Source: Shimia gijangensis
Lineage (GTDB): Bacteria > Pseudomonadota > Alphaproteobacteria > Rhodobacterales > Rhodobacteraceae
Reading direction: 5' to 3'
DNA length: 64,000 bases
NCBI RefSeq assembly: GCF_900142085.1
Contig: NZ_FQZQ01000005.1
Span: 148,834 to 212,833 of the forward strand
Below, one piece after another: positions 27,096 to 36,841 of the stretch. The notes below the pieces were generated by a model that was given only the letters and a program-made list of their open reading frames with translations, made no database searches and was not told where the DNA came from. The translations under genes and the position numbers were made by a program. The number at the start of each line of letters is the position of its first letter. The stretch's first letter is position 1.

Positions 27096-28346
27096 TCACT
27101 CCACAATCTCCGCCGTTTCCAGCACCGCATGCATCAACACATCTGTGCCTGCAGCGGCCCACTCGCGTGAAATATCTTCGGCCTCATTGTGAGACAATCC
27201 ATCTACGCAAGGACACATCACCATTGCCGTCGGGGCCACTTGGTTGATCCAGCAGGCATCATGCCCGGCACCTGAAATCAGGTCGCGGTGGGAATATCCG
27301 AGACGCTCAGCGGCATTGCGCACAGCCGTCACACAGCCTTCATCAAATTCTACGGGGTCAAACCCGCCGACTTTTTCAAATGCAATGCTCAGACCCATGT
27401 CATCCGCGACTTTCTGACCTTCGACGCGCAACCGCGCCTCCATGTCTTCGATCACAGACAGGTTTGGCGAACGGAAATCCACCGTGAAAACCACTTTGCC
27501 GGGGATCACATTGCGGGAATTTGGATAGACATCGATATGCCCCGCAGCGCCCACAGCATGTGGCGCATGGCTCCATGCGATTTCATCCACGGCTTCCAGA
27601 ACCCGCGCCATACCAAGGCCTGCATTTTTACGCATAGGCATCGGGGTTGAGCCGGTATGAGAATCTTTGCCTTCGATGGTGACTTGGGTCCACGACAGAC
27701 CCTGCCCGTGCGTGACCACGCCAATATCTTTGCCTTCGGCCTCCAGAATGGGGCCCTGTTCAATGTGCAACTCGAACATGGCATGCATCTTACGCGCGCC
27801 AACCTCTTCATCGCCGCACCAGCCGATGCGCTTTAACTCATCGCCAAATTTCATCCCTTCGGCGTCTTCGCGATCATAGGCCCAGTCCTGCGTGTGAATG
27901 CCCGCAAACACACCTGACGACAACATCGCCGGCGCATAGCGCGTGCCTTCTTCGTTGGTCCAGTTGGTCACCACAATCGGGTGCTTGGTCTTGATCCCAA
28001 GATCCTTCATCGTGCGCAGAATTTCCAAGCCGCCCAGAACGCCAAGGACACCGTCATACTTGCCACCGGTTGGCTGCGTGTCCAAATGAGAGCCCACATA
28101 AACTGGCAGTGCGTCGGGGTCGGTGCCGGGGTATTCGGCAAACATGTTGCCCATCGTATCAAGCCCCATGGTACAGCCCACGGCCTCGCACCATGTTTGG
28201 AACAACGCACGTCCTTCACCATCTTCGTCCGTCACGGTCTGGCGATTGTTGCCGCCAGCAACACCGGGGCCAATCTTGGCCATCTCCATCAAACTGTCCC
28301 ACAAACGGTCGCTGTTGATTTTCAGGTTTTCACCGGGTGCCGCCAT
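27096..28346 (-). CDS. Zn-dependent amidohydrolase (M20 family), beta-ureidopropionase / N-carbamoyl-amino-acid hydrolase
   Basis: A 416-residue metal-dependent hydrolase expected to cleave N-carbamoyl-beta-alanine to beta-alanine, CO2 and ammonia, the third step of pyrimidine breakdown. The binuclear metal site is read in VYVGSHLDTQPTGGKYDGV (His, Asp), WTNEEGTR (Glu pair), ELHIEQGPILEAEGKDIGVV and the C-terminal DGLSHNEAEDI (His). Its SD GGGAGAG precedes the ATG at 28346. It is the first gene of the leftward operon (amidohydrolase, membrane protein, hydA, ABC importer) controlled by the divergent promoter with RutR-like boxes. Confidence 0.9.
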   Translation of the reverse strand: MAAPGENLKINSDRLWDSLMEMAKIGPGVAGGNNRQTVTDEDGEGRALFQTWCEAVGCTMGLDTMGNMFAEYPGTDPDALPVYVGSHLDTQPTGGKYDGVLGVLGGLEILRTMKDLGIKTKHPIVVTNWTNEEGTRYAPAMLSSGVFAGIHTQDWAYDREDAEGMKFGDELKRIGWCGDEEVGARKMHAMFELHIEQGPILEAEGKDIGVVTHGQGLSWTQVTIEGKDSHTGSTPMPMRKNAGLGMARVLEAVDEIAWSHAPHAVGAAGHIDVYPNSRNVIPGKVVFTVDFRSPNLSVIEDMEARLRVEGQKVADDMGLSIAFEKVGGFDPVEFDEGCVTAVRNAAERLGYSHRDLISGAGHDACWINQVAPTAMVMCPCVDGLSHNEAEDISREWAAAGTDVLMHAVLETAEIVE

Positions 28347-28407
28347 TGTTCTCTCCCTTGCCGTTTCACGCGTCGGACCTTGAGGCCTCTTGCAATCGCG
28401 CGCTTCC

Positions 28408-28454
28408 TGACCGTATGGTCAAGATCAGAGCACCACAACCTGACCAATCGGTCA
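28408..28454. promoter_or_regulatory. Two RutR-like operators in the divergent pyrimidine promoter
   Basis: TGACCGTATGGTCA (28408-28421) and TGACCAATCGGTCA (28441-28454) both have half-sites TGACC-N4-GGTCA, matching the core of the RutR consensus TTGACCANNTGGTCAA known from E. coli. Their centres are 33 bp apart, about three helical turns, on the same DNA face. They lie between the divergent starts of the amidohydrolase (28346) and the first TetR gene (28480), so they probably mediate uracil-responsive repression of both. Confidence 0.8.
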
Positions 28455-28479
28455 AGAAAATTCTCGGACCCGAAACTGC

Positions 28480-29115
28480 ATGCCATACGCCGCACGCCCC
28501 AACAGCAAAAAAGAACGCCGCCAAGAGAATGAAAAGCTTATTTTGGCGGCAGCCGAAAAAGTCTTTGCAGAAGCGGGGTTTGGCGGGGCTACGATGCAGT
28601 TGATTGCCGATGTTGCGGGCCTTCCCAAAGCCAATCTGCACTATTATTTCCCCACCAAAGAAGCCTTGTACAGGCAGGTCGTTCAGAACATCTTTCAGAT
28701 CTGGTTACAGGCCGCTGATGTCTTTGACGCCGCAGATGGCCCCGAAGAGGGAATCGGGGCCTATATTGACGCCAAGATGGAAATCTCGCGTCACCACCCT
28801 GCGGGATCCAAGGTCTGGGCCAGCGAGGTGATGCATCGCGCGCCGGTCATTCAGGACTATCTTGAAACCACACTGGCCGAATGGACCCAAGGCCGTATCG
28901 CGGTCATCGAACGCTGGATCGAAGAGGGACGCATGGACGCCATCGACCCACGCCATCTCCTCTATATGCTTTGGGCCACGACGCAGCATTATGCCGACTT
29001 TGGTCACCAGATTGACACGCTCAACAACGGCATGCCGCTCAGTGATGCACAATGGGAAGAGGCCAAGACCTCGGTCAAGCAAATCATCCTGCGCGGCATT
29101 GGCGCTACTGGCTAG
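28480..29115 (+). CDS. TetR-family regulator, RutR-like (first of a tandem pair)
   Basis: A 211-residue regulator with the TetR HTH (LILAAAEKVFAEAGFGGATM, IADVAGLPKANLHYYFPTKEA) and the RutR/YcdC-type C-terminal domain (GSKVWASEVMHRAPVIQDYL, DPRHLLYMLWATTQHYADFG). RutR senses uracil or thymine and controls pyrimidine use. It starts 26 bp from the nearer RutR-like operator and is divergent from the catabolic operon. It and the following gene are clearly paralogous, for example ATTQHYADF against STTQHYADF. This copy has the better-placed operators. Confidence 0.88.
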   Translation: MPYAARPNSKKERRQENEKLILAAAEKVFAEAGFGGATMQLIADVAGLPKANLHYYFPTKEALYRQVVQNIFQIWLQAADVFDAADGPEEGIGAYIDAKMEISRHHPAGSKVWASEVMHRAPVIQDYLETTLAEWTQGRIAVIERWIEEGRMDAIDPRHLLYMLWATTQHYADFGHQIDTLNNGMPLSDAQWEEAKTSVKQIILRGIGATG

Positions 29116-29176
29116 TCTGGACCTGCACCAATTGACCCCGTAAGGTCTTGTTTCCAACAAACGGCAAGACGGTCAA

Positions 29177-29800
29177 ATGGCGAGCATCGCACAAACCCAG
29201 AAAAAACCCAGCCGCATTCAACAGCGCAATCGATTGCGGATACTGGATGCAGCGCTCGACGTGTTTTCCCGCAATGGTTACCGAGGGGCGACGCTGGATC
29301 AAATTGCCGAGCAATCCGGCCTGTCCAAGCCCAATATCCTCTATTATTTCGATGGCAAGGAAGACATTCACGTCACTTTGTTGAATCAACTGATGGAAAG
29401 CTGGCTTGAGCCGCTGGAACAGCTTGATCCCAATGGTGAGCCCTTGGATGAAATTCTGGGTTACGTCAGCCGCAAAGTGGAAATGACCCGAGAATTTCCA
29501 CGTGAAGGCCGGCTGTTTGCCAATGAAATTCTACAGGGTGCACCGCGCATGGGCCCGCACCTTGAAAGCGGGCTGAAGCCCCTTTTTGATGAAAAATGCG
29601 CTCTTATTCAGCGTTGGATGGACGACGGCAAATTATCTCCGTCCGATCCACGTCATCTGATTTTTTCAATCTGGTCGACAACGCAGCACTACGCCGACTT
29701 TGACGCACAGGTACGGGTTCTGATGGCCCCGGAAAAAGGTGTTTTGGACGGAGCGGGTGTATTCCTGATTACGATGTTCCGAAAACTGCTGACACCCTGA
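29177..29800 (+). CDS. TetR-family regulator, RutR-like (second of a tandem pair)
   Basis: A 207-residue TetR regulator 61 bp behind its paralogue. HTH: RNRLRILDAALDVFSRNGYRG, then IAEQSGLSKPNILYYFDGKED. C-terminal domain: GRLFANEILQGAPRMGPHLE and DPRHLIFSIWSTTQHYADFD. The N-terminal region (SIAQTQKKPSRIQQRN) resembles the N-terminal arm of E. coli RutR more than the first copy does, which may make this the functional RutR. Its stop is 2 bp from the MFS transporter start, so the two are co-transcribed. Confidence 0.85.
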   Translation: MASIAQTQKKPSRIQQRNRLRILDAALDVFSRNGYRGATLDQIAEQSGLSKPNILYYFDGKEDIHVTLLNQLMESWLEPLEQLDPNGEPLDEILGYVSRKVEMTREFPREGRLFANEILQGAPRMGPHLESGLKPLFDEKCALIQRWMDDGKLSPSDPRHLIFSIWSTTQHYADFDAQVRVLMAPEKGVLDGAGVFLITMFRKLLTP

Positions 29801-29802
29801 AA

Positions 29803-30972
29803 ATGAAGACGAAAGATTCAGGGGCCGCCGCTAAAAGCGGGCACCCATCTTCCGCAACCGCCGTGGCTGCAATGTTCACGCTGAACGGGGCTCTGTTTGG
29901 CATGTGGGCATCGCGCATTCCCGCATTCACCGATGCTCTGCAGTTGGATCACGCAACACTTGGTCTGCTGTTGTTGCTGCTTGCTGCAGGTGCAATTCTG
30001 TCTTTTCCAATTGCCGGCCGGATGACCGACAAACACGGTGCGGCCCTTGTGACACGGTTGTTGGGGTTCGCCAATTGCGCCGCGCTCATTCTAATTGCTT
30101 TCTCGCCGGGCATAGCGACGATTGCGGTCGCATTGTTTCTGTTCGGGGCAACACATGGCGCGATGGACGTATCGATGAACGCCTGGGCTGCCGAATCCGA
30201 TCGGGCGTCGGGCAAAGCTTTGATGCCGGTATTTCACGCTGTCTGGAGCTTTGGCGCAGGTATGGGCGCCCTAAGCGGTGTAGGTGCGATTGCTATGGAT
30301 TGGCTCCCCTTGGCTCAGTTCGGTATTGTGGGCGTCATCTTAACAAGTCTGACCCTTTGGCTGGCCAACATCCCCTGGCAATCCCAAACTGGTCAGGACC
30401 ACGGCGGACCCTTGTTTCCACTGCCCAAGGGCCCTCTGCTTTTGGTAGGATTGTTGGCCCTGTGCTCGACCCTTGGCGAAGGGGCCATGGCAGACTGGAG
30501 CGCGATCTATCTCAGAGATGCCGCGGGGGCGACCGAGGGCCTCGCAGCGGCTGGATACGCGGTTTTCTCCGCTGCCATGGTTTGTGTGCGCCTGTCCGGC
30601 GCCGCTTTGACACGCGCCCTTGGGCCAATTCGTGCAACCCAAACCAGCGGGGCGGTGGCTTTGATCGGCGTTTTGTTGATTGTTGGACTGGCCACACCGC
30701 AGGCAACGCTGATTGGGCTTGGATTTCTCGGCCGTGGCTATGGTCTGGTTGTACCGCTGGCCTTTTCACGCGCCGCCAATGATCCCGAGCTGCCACAGGC
30801 CCAAGCCATCGCGCGCGTGGCGACACTTAGCTATGGCGGTATGCTTCTGGGGCCGCCGACCATTGGGTTTCTGGCGGCAACCACAAGCCTGCGCATGTCC
30901 TTTGGACTGCTAGGTGTTTTGGCCTTGGGCACGATCATGCTGGCCACGGTCCTGCGGCCACCAAAGTCCTGA
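29803..30972 (+). CDS. MFS transporter, YbjJ-like
   Basis: A 389-residue major facilitator with about twelve hydrophobic segments. The first loop holds FGMWASRIPAFTDALQLD, and the conserved cytoplasmic motif between helices 2 and 3 reads AGRMTDKHGAALVTR. HGAMDVSMNAWAAESDR is characteristic of the YbjJ/inner-membrane MFS group. It is translationally close to the second TetR gene (2 bp), suggesting a pyrimidine- or nucleobase-related efflux or uptake role, which is inference only. Confidence 0.85.
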   Translation: MKTKDSGAAAKSGHPSSATAVAAMFTLNGALFGMWASRIPAFTDALQLDHATLGLLLLLLAAGAILSFPIAGRMTDKHGAALVTRLLGFANCAALILIAFSPGIATIAVALFLFGATHGAMDVSMNAWAAESDRASGKALMPVFHAVWSFGAGMGALSGVGAIAMDWLPLAQFGIVGVILTSLTLWLANIPWQSQTGQDHGGPLFPLPKGPLLLVGLLALCSTLGEGAMADWSAIYLRDAAGATEGLAAAGYAVFSAAMVCVRLSGAALTRALGPIRATQTSGAVALIGVLLIVGLATPQATLIGLGFLGRGYGLVVPLAFSRAANDPELPQAQAIARVATLSYGGMLLGPPTIGFLAATTSLRMSFGLLGVLALGTIMLATVLRPPKS

Positions 30973-30979
30973 AATGAAA

Positions 30980-31004
30980 AGGCCCCCGGTCATTCCGAGG
31001 GCCT
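30980..31004. terminator. Bidirectional terminator between the MFS gene and preA
   Basis: AGGCCC (30980-30985) pairs with GGGCCT (30999-31004) around CCGGTCATTCCGA, with additional pairing inside. On the minus strand the stem is followed by TTTTC, giving the better termination signal for preA, while it also follows the MFS gene by only 7 bp. Confidence 0.65.
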
Positions 31005-31036
31005 GATGCATTAAGTTTTGAAGATCAACGAAACCG

Positions 31037-32341
31037 CTATTCGGCAGCCTGCGCCGATGGGTTGTTGGGGTGCGCGGTCCAGTTGCCATAGTCCGCAGAC
31101 ACAGGCTGGCCGGTGCGTTCGTCCAACTCGCCAGGTTCCAGCGTGCGCATGGTGATGCAGCCCTCAACCGGGCACACATTGACACAAAGGTTACAGGCGA
31201 CGCATTCGTCGTCTTTCACTGTGAACACGCGATCCTCGGACATCTCGATGGCCTGGTGACTGGTGTCTTCGCAAGCCGCATAACAACGGCCGCATTTGAT
31301 GCAATCGTCTTCGTTGATGACGGCCTTGGTGATGTGATTGAGGTTCAGGTACTGCCAATCGGTCACATTTGGCGTCGCCATGCCGACAAAGTCTGCCGTG
31401 CTTTCATAGCCTTTTTCATCCATCCACTGGCTGAGGCCGGTGATCATTTCCTGAACGATTTTAAAGCCATAGGTCATGACGGCGGTACAGACCTGTACGT
31501 TGCCTGCACCCAGCGCCATAAACTCAGCCGCATCGCGCCACGTGGTGATGCCCCCAATACCAGAGATCGGCAGCTTGGCCGTTTCCGGATTGCGGGCGAT
31601 TTCCGCCACCATGTTCATCGCAATTGGTTTCACGGCCGGACCGCAATATCCGCCATGGGTGCCCTTGCCATCAATCATCGGCTCGGGGCTCATCGCGTCC
31701 AGATTGACCGAAGTGATCGAGTTGATCGTATTGATCAGGGACACCGCATCCGCGCCACCGCGCAAGGCCGCTTCGGCAGGGTAAAGCACGTTGGTGATAT
31801 TCGGGGTCAGTTTGACAATCACCGGCAAATCAGTCGCCTCTTTGCACCAGCGCGCCACCATTTCGATATATTCCGGCACCTGCCCCACAGCGGACCCCAT
31901 GCCGCGTTCGGCCATGCCATGCGGGCAGCCAAAGTTGAGTTCAAACCCATCGCATCCTGTCTCTGCAATCATCGGCAGAATCTTTTTCCAGGCATCCTCT
32001 TCGCAAGGCACCATCACAGACGCGATCACAGCGTGGTCCGGATAATCCCGCTTCACCCGCGTCATTTCCTCAAGGTTTACCTCAAGCGGACGATCGGTGA
32101 TCAGCTCAATATTGTTGAGTCCCAACAAACGCCGGTCTGCCCCGTGGATCGCGCCATAGCGCGGGCCATTGACGTTGACGACAGGCGGACCTTCTTCGCC
32201 GAGCGTCTTCCAGACCACTCCGCCCCAGCCCGCCTCAAAGGCGCGGCGCACGTTGTATTCTTTGTCCGTCGGCGGCGCTGAGGCCAGCCAGAACGGGTTT
32301 GGGGATTTGATCCCAATGAAATCACTTGTGAGATCAGCCAT
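31037..32341 (-). CDS. preA: NAD-dependent dihydropyrimidine dehydrogenase, subunit PreA
   Basis: A 434-residue subunit that reduces uracil and thymine to 5,6-dihydro forms (first step of the pathway). The TIM-barrel FMN domain has PFWLASAPPTDKEYNVRRAF, ELNFGCPHGMAERGMG (catalytic cysteine) and SGIGGITTWRDAAEFM. A C-terminal 2[4Fe-4S] ferredoxin domain has CIKCGRCYAACEDTSHQ and CVACNLCVNVCPVEGC. It lies 17 bp downstream of preT in the same operon. Bacterial PreA/PreT together correspond to mammalian DPYD. Confidence 0.95.
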   Translation of the reverse strand: MADLTSDFIGIKSPNPFWLASAPPTDKEYNVRRAFEAGWGGVVWKTLGEEGPPVVNVNGPRYGAIHGADRRLLGLNNIELITDRPLEVNLEEMTRVKRDYPDHAVIASVMVPCEEDAWKKILPMIAETGCDGFELNFGCPHGMAERGMGSAVGQVPEYIEMVARWCKEATDLPVIVKLTPNITNVLYPAEAALRGGADAVSLINTINSITSVNLDAMSPEPMIDGKGTHGGYCGPAVKPIAMNMVAEIARNPETAKLPISGIGGITTWRDAAEFMALGAGNVQVCTAVMTYGFKIVQEMITGLSQWMDEKGYESTADFVGMATPNVTDWQYLNLNHITKAVINEDDCIKCGRCYAACEDTSHQAIEMSEDRVFTVKDDECVACNLCVNVCPVEGCITMRTLEPGELDERTGQPVSADYGNWTAHPNNPSAQAAE

Positions 32342-32358
32342 TTGCGTGTCTCCCTTTC

Positions 32359-33681
32359 TTACGCCGACAATGTGGCGTGAATATCTTCGGCCGCGTCACG
32401 GCCCTCGGCAACGGCGGTCACGGTAAGGTCGTCTCCACCCGTCGCACAATCGCCCCCGGCCCAGACACCGCCAATGCTCGTGCGGCCCGTGTCGTCGACA
32501 GCAATCTTACCGCCCTCAAGGTCAGGCAGATCATTGCCGTCCAGACTTTGACCAATCGCTTTGAACACCTGATCCGCGGCCAGACGAACGGTCTGTCCGG
32601 TCGGTTTGAGATCATTGTCGGTGTATTCAAACTCGATCTCACGCACCGCTCCATTGCCGATCATCGCTTTGGGCGAGGCATTGGTGATGATGCGCACCCC
32701 TTTGGATGTGGCAAGGTTCTGTTCAAACACGCTGGCATTCATCCGCTCTGTGCCCCGGCGATACACCAGGCTGACGTTCAAAGCCCCCAGCAGCTTGGCC
32801 TGAACCGCAGCGTCCACGGCGGTCATACCGCCTCCAATCACCACTACATCCCGGCCAATCGCCACGTCGCTTAAATCCGAAGCCTGACGCAGGTCCGAGA
32901 TGAAATCGACAGCGTCCAAAACGCCGTCTTTGTCTTCTCCATCAACCCCCATGGCATTGACACCACCGAGACCAACCCCGAGGAAAACAGCATCATATTC
33001 TGCTCTCAGACCATCCAGTGTCACGTCATTGCCAAGCGTCTTTCCGGTCTCAATGGTGATGCCGCCAATCTGCAACAGCCAATCGACTTCGCGCGCCGCA
33101 AACCCATCCACAGACTTGTAGGATGCAATGCCAAATTCGTTCAACCCGCCAGCCTTGGCCTTTCCGTCAAACACGGTCACGTCGTGGCCGCTCATGGCCA
33201 GACGATGCGCACAAGACAGGCCCGCAGGCCCAGCGCCGACGACCGCAATCTTTTTGCCAGTTTCCGGCGCCCGCACAAACGGATGCACACCGCGTTCCAT
33301 CAAAACGTCTGTCGCATAACGTTGCAAACGGCCAATCTCGACCGGTTTGCCTTCGGCGGCTTCGCGCACGCAAACCTCTTCACACAGCGTTTCCGTCGGG
33401 CAAACCCGCGCGCACATGCCACCCAGAATATTCTGGCTAAAGATTGTGGTTGCCGCCGCTTCAGGTGTACCGGTTGAAATCTGGCGAATGAACAACGGAA
33501 TATCGATATCCGTTGGGCAGGCGTCCATACAAGGCGCATCATGGCAAAAGTAACAGCGGTCCGCCGCCACCAAAGCCTCGTGATCGTCCAGGCGTGGATG
33601 CAAGTCGGCAAAGTTGTCAGCCAGATCAGCTGTCGCCAGCCGCCCCGCCACGATACCTTCGCTAAAAGGAGAGTTGGTCAT
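32359..33681 (-). CDS. preT: NAD-dependent dihydropyrimidine dehydrogenase, subunit PreT
   Basis: A 440-residue flavoprotein that supplies NADH electrons to PreA. N-terminal Fe-S motifs: CYFCHDAPCMDACPTDID and MCARVCPTETLCEEVC. FAD site KIAVVGAGPAGLSCAHRL, NAD(P) site DVVVIGGGMTAVDAAVQAK and the C-terminal GVWAGGDCATGGDDLTVTAV. It resembles the flavoprotein of the 2-oxoacid oxidoreductase operon but lacks that protein's C-terminal ferredoxin domain. A RutR-like near-palindrome lies 60 bp upstream. Confidence 0.94.
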   Translation of the reverse strand: MTNSPFSEGIVAGRLATADLADNFADLHPRLDDHEALVAADRCYFCHDAPCMDACPTDIDIPLFIRQISTGTPEAAATTIFSQNILGGMCARVCPTETLCEEVCVREAAEGKPVEIGRLQRYATDVLMERGVHPFVRAPETGKKIAVVGAGPAGLSCAHRLAMSGHDVTVFDGKAKAGGLNEFGIASYKSVDGFAAREVDWLLQIGGITIETGKTLGNDVTLDGLRAEYDAVFLGVGLGGVNAMGVDGEDKDGVLDAVDFISDLRQASDLSDVAIGRDVVVIGGGMTAVDAAVQAKLLGALNVSLVYRRGTERMNASVFEQNLATSKGVRIITNASPKAMIGNGAVREIEFEYTDNDLKPTGQTVRLAADQVFKAIGQSLDGNDLPDLEGGKIAVDDTGRTSIGGVWAGGDCATGGDDLTVTAVAEGRDAAEDIHATLSA

Positions 33682-33733
33682 GATGTCTCTCTGTTGTCAG
33701 TTTCTTTCTGACAGGCTGACACATCTTAATTTT

Positions 33734-33749
33734 TTTATCAACTGGTAAA
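33734..33749 (-). promoter_or_regulatory. Candidate RutR-like operator upstream of preTA
   Basis: On the minus strand the 16-mer TTTACCAGTTGATAAA matches the TTGACCANNTGGTCAA pattern at 11 of its 14 specified positions and is palindromic at 6 of 7 arm positions. It is centred 60 bp upstream of the preT ATG in an AT-rich promoter region. It is weaker than the two boxes at 28408-28454, so the assignment is tentative. Confidence 0.4.
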
Positions 33750-33856
33750 ATTTTTAAAACAACAGGCAGATTATCCGCAAACTCCCAATACCTTGAAATC
33801 AAATCTGATCTCGTGCTTTTCGATTGCCCGTACAATTCCCAGACGCGTATCTGGAT

Positions 33857-33880
33857 AGAAAAAGGCGCCCAATGGGCGCC
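33857..33880 (-). terminator. Rho-independent terminator of the gcv operon
   Basis: GGCGCCC-AAT-GGGCGCC (33864-33880) is a perfect 7-bp stem, followed on the minus strand by TTTTTC. It lies 12 bp beyond the gcvP stop. Confidence 0.85.
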
Positions 33881-33892
33881 TTTCCTAGTTGT

Positions 33893-36718
33893 TCATTCTT
33901 CGATGTAATCTTCCATCGGTGGACAGGTGCAAATCAGATTGCGATCCCCATACGCGTTGTCCACCCGGTTGACCGGAGGCCAGTATTTGTCGACTCGGAA
34001 GGCGCCGGGAGGGAAGCAACCCTGTTCGCGGCTATAGGGTCTGTCCCATTTGCCAACCAGATCCTCGGTGGTGTGCGGTGCATTTTTCAGCGGGTTGTTT
34101 TCACCGTCGATGCGACCTTCTTCGATGTCGCGAATTTCGGCGCGGATCGACAGCATTGCATCACAGAACCGATCCAGCTCGGCCTTGGTCTCGGACTCAG
34201 TCGGCTCAATCATCAGCGTGCCCGCTACAGGCCAGCTCATGGTGGGCGCGTGGAAACCACTGTCCATCAGGCGCTTGGCGATATCCTCAACCGTGACGTT
34301 AGCGCTTTCTTCAAAGGGGCGCGTGTCGATGATGCATTCATGCGCCACCCGACCCGTTGGCCCCTTGTACAGCACGTCATAGGCCCCTTCGAGACGCTTG
34401 GCGATATAGTTGGCATTCAGGATCGCCGCCCGTGTGGCTTGGGTCAGCCCCTCGCCGCCCATCAGCAGGATATATGCCCAGCTGATGGTCAAAACCGAAG
34501 GCGACCCGAATGGCGCGGCACTCACGGCACCGGCTTTTTCCGGCAGATGCGGCACCAGATGGGCTTTGACACCAATCGGTCCCATGCCGGGGCCACCCCC
34601 GCCATGCGGGATGGCAAAGGTTTTGTGCAGGTTGAGGTGACTGACATCACCGCCAAGATCGCCCGGACGCGACAGGCCCACCATGGCGTTCATGTTGGCA
34701 CCATCGATATAGACCTGACCACCGCGCTCGTGGGTGATCTTGCAGACATCAATCACCGTTTCTTCGAACACACCGTGGGTTGACGGATAGGTGATCATGC
34801 AGCCTGCCAGATCATCTGCGTATTTCTCGGCCTTGGCGCGGAAGTCCTCAAGGTCGATATCGCCATTCTCCGCCGATTTTACCGGCACAACTTTCCATCC
34901 CACCATCTGCGCAGAAGCCGGGTTGGTGCCATGTGCGCTGGTTGGGATCAGACAGACGTTGCGATGCCCTTCGCCGCGCGCGGCATGGTAATCCGAAATG
35001 GTCAGAAGACCTGCGTATTCGCCCTGCGCGCCGGAATTGGGCTGCATCGAGAAATCATCATAGCCGGTGATCTGACACAGTTTGTCCGACAGATCACTGA
35101 GCAATACTGAATAGCCTTCCGCCTGATCTTTGGGGCAGAACGGATGCAACCGCGAAAAATCGCGTGAGCTGAGCGGCATCATTTCCGCCGCCGAATTCAG
35201 CTTCATTGTGCAGGACCCAAGCGGGATCATCGCGCGATCCAACGCCAGATCACGGTCCGACAAACGCCGCATATAGCGCATCATCTCGGTTTCCGCCCGG
35301 TTCATGTGGAAAATCGGGTGCGTGAGGTAATCGCTCTTGCGGTGCATACCTTCGGGCACACGGTACTCGGGCTTGAAATCATTGTCTTTGCGTTCGATGC
35401 CAAAAGCGCGCCAAACTTTTTCAACCACTTTCGGACGTGTCGCTTCATCAAGCGTGATGCCAACACGATGCTCTCCGACGATACGCAGGTTAATGCCTTC
35501 ATCCAGTGCAGATTTGATCACCGCGGCCTGAAGTGGCCCAACATCAACCGTTATGGTGTCGAAAAACACCTTGGGATCCACTTTGAACCCGGCTTCTTCC
35601 AGTCCTCGGGCCATTCGCACAGTTTTGCGATGAATGCGTTGAGCGATGGCTTGCAAACCTTTGGGCCCGTGAAACACCGCATACATCGAGGCCATAACCG
35701 CCAGCAAAGCCTGCGCCGTGCAGACGTTGGAGGTGGCTTTCTCGCGGCGGATATGCTGCTCGCGGGTTTGCAGCGAAAGGCGATAGGCCTTGTTGCCACG
35801 CGAGTCGATGGACACACCTACAATACGCCCCGGCATATTGCGCTTATAGGCGTCTTTGGTCGCCATATAAGCCGCGTGTGGCCCACCGTATCCGATCGGC
35901 ACACCAAACCGCTGAGTACTGCCCACCGCGATATCGGCCCCCATCGCGCCGGGTTCTTTCAACACTGTCAACGCCAGTGGATCTGCCGAGACAATACCAA
36001 TGGCTTTGTTCTCATGCAGCGCGGCGATGTGATCGGTGAAATCGCGCACGTGGCCATAGGTGCCGGGATATTGGAACAAGGCCCCAAACACCGCGCTGGC
36101 GTCCATCTTGTCGGGATTGCCGACAATCACCTCAATGCCCAAAGGTTTGGCACGGGTCTGGATCACTTCGATGTTTTGTGGATGACAATCGCGATCCACA
36201 AAAAACGCCTTGGATTTGGATTTCGACACCCGCTCGGCCATGGTCATGGCTTCGGCGCAGGCCGTGGCTTCGTCCAGCAAGGACGCGTTGGCAATTTCCA
36301 GCCCGGTCAGGTCAGACACCATGGTCTGAAAGTTTAGCAGCGCTTCAAGGCGACCTTGCGAAATCTCGGGCTGATAGGGCGTATAGGCTGTGTACCAGGC
36401 CGGGTTTTCCAGAATATTGCGCTGGATCGCGGGCGGTGTGACCGTCCCGTGATAACCTTGACCAATCAGGCTGTTCAGAACTTTATTTTTCGCACCCGTA
36501 ACGCGCATATAGTGTAACAACTCACGCTCGGACATCGGCTTGCCAAACTCCAGCGGCGCGGCCTGACGAATGCTTTTCGGCACGGTGTCTTCGATCAACG
36601 CGTCCAGATCAGAGGCGTCAACGACCTCCAGCATCTCAGCCATTTCTTCAGGCGACGGCCCGATGTGGCGACGGTTTGCAAAATCATATGGCAGGTATTC
36701 GGTCGGCTTGAATGGCAT
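33893..36718 (-). CDS. gcvP: Glycine dehydrogenase (decarboxylating), P protein
   Basis: A 941-residue PLP enzyme that decarboxylates glycine and passes the aminomethyl group to the lipoyl arm of GcvH. The single chain holds both halves. N-terminal: [28 protein letters not shown] region read as [34 protein letters not shown]-terminal: [21 protein letters not shown] with the PLP-binding lysine, and the glycine-rich loop. The ATG at 36718 is chosen because GGAG lies 6 nt upstream. It is the last gene of gcvT-gcvH-gcvP, 123 bp after gcvH; that spacer contains the hairpin GGGCCG/CGGCCC at 36807-36826, which may protect or attenuate the message. Confidence 0.95.
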   Translation of the reverse strand: MPFKPTEYLPYDFANRRHIGPSPEEMAEMLEVVDASDLDALIEDTVPKSIRQAAPLEFGKPMSERELLHYMRVTGAKNKVLNSLIGQGYHGTVTPPAIQRNILENPAWYTAYTPYQPEISQGRLEALLNFQTMVSDLTGLEIANASLLDEATACAEAMTMAERVSKSKSKAFFVDRDCHPQNIEVIQTRAKPLGIEVIVGNPDKMDASAVFGALFQYPGTYGHVRDFTDHIAALHENKAIGIVSADPLALTVLKEPGAMGADIAVGSTQRFGVPIGYGGPHAAYMATKDAYKRNMPGRIVGVSIDSRGNKAYRLSLQTREQHIRREKATSNVCTAQALLAVMASMYAVFHGPKGLQAIAQRIHRKTVRMARGLEEAGFKVDPKVFFDTITVDVGPLQAAVIKSALDEGINLRIVGEHRVGITLDEATRPKVVEKVWRAFGIERKDNDFKPEYRVPEGMHRKSDYLTHPIFHMNRAETEMMRYMRRLSDRDLALDRAMIPLGSCTMKLNSAAEMMPLSSRDFSRLHPFCPKDQAEGYSVLLSDLSDKLCQITGYDDFSMQPNSGAQGEYAGLLTISDYHAARGEGHRNVCLIPTSAHGTNPASAQMVGWKVVPVKSAENGDIDLEDFRAKAEKYADDLAGCMITYPSTHGVFEETVIDVCKITHERGGQVYIDGANMNAMVGLSRPGDLGGDVSHLNLHKTFAIPHGGGGPGMGPIGVKAHLVPHLPEKAGAVSAAPFGSPSVLTISWAYILLMGGEGLTQATRAAILNANYIAKRLEGAYDVLYKGPTGRVAHECIIDTRPFEESANVTVEDIAKRLMDSGFHAPTMSWPVAGTLMIEPTESETKAELDRFCDAMLSIRAEIRDIEEGRIDGENNPLKNAPHTTEDLVGKWDRPYSREQGCFPPGAFRVDKYWPPVNRVDNAYGDRNLICTCPPMEDYIEE

Positions 36719-36841
36719 GTCATACTCCAACAGTGATTATCTGGCGCGCCGCTTTGGTCGCACCCCGCCCTTCGGGCTTCAATATTTCAAAAACGCGTCC
36801 TCCGGAGGGCCGCCATCCGACGGCCCCCAAAAGGTCGCGGA

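Noticed and set aside
29904..30782. Second plus-strand frame overlapping the MFS gene
   Set aside because: Its translation is Arg/Cys/Trp-rich and not membrane-like, while the other frame gives a clean twelve-helix transporter.
35306..36337. Plus-strand frame opposite gcvP
   Set aside because: The minus strand encodes intact GcvP with catalytic motifs; the opposite frame is a shadow.
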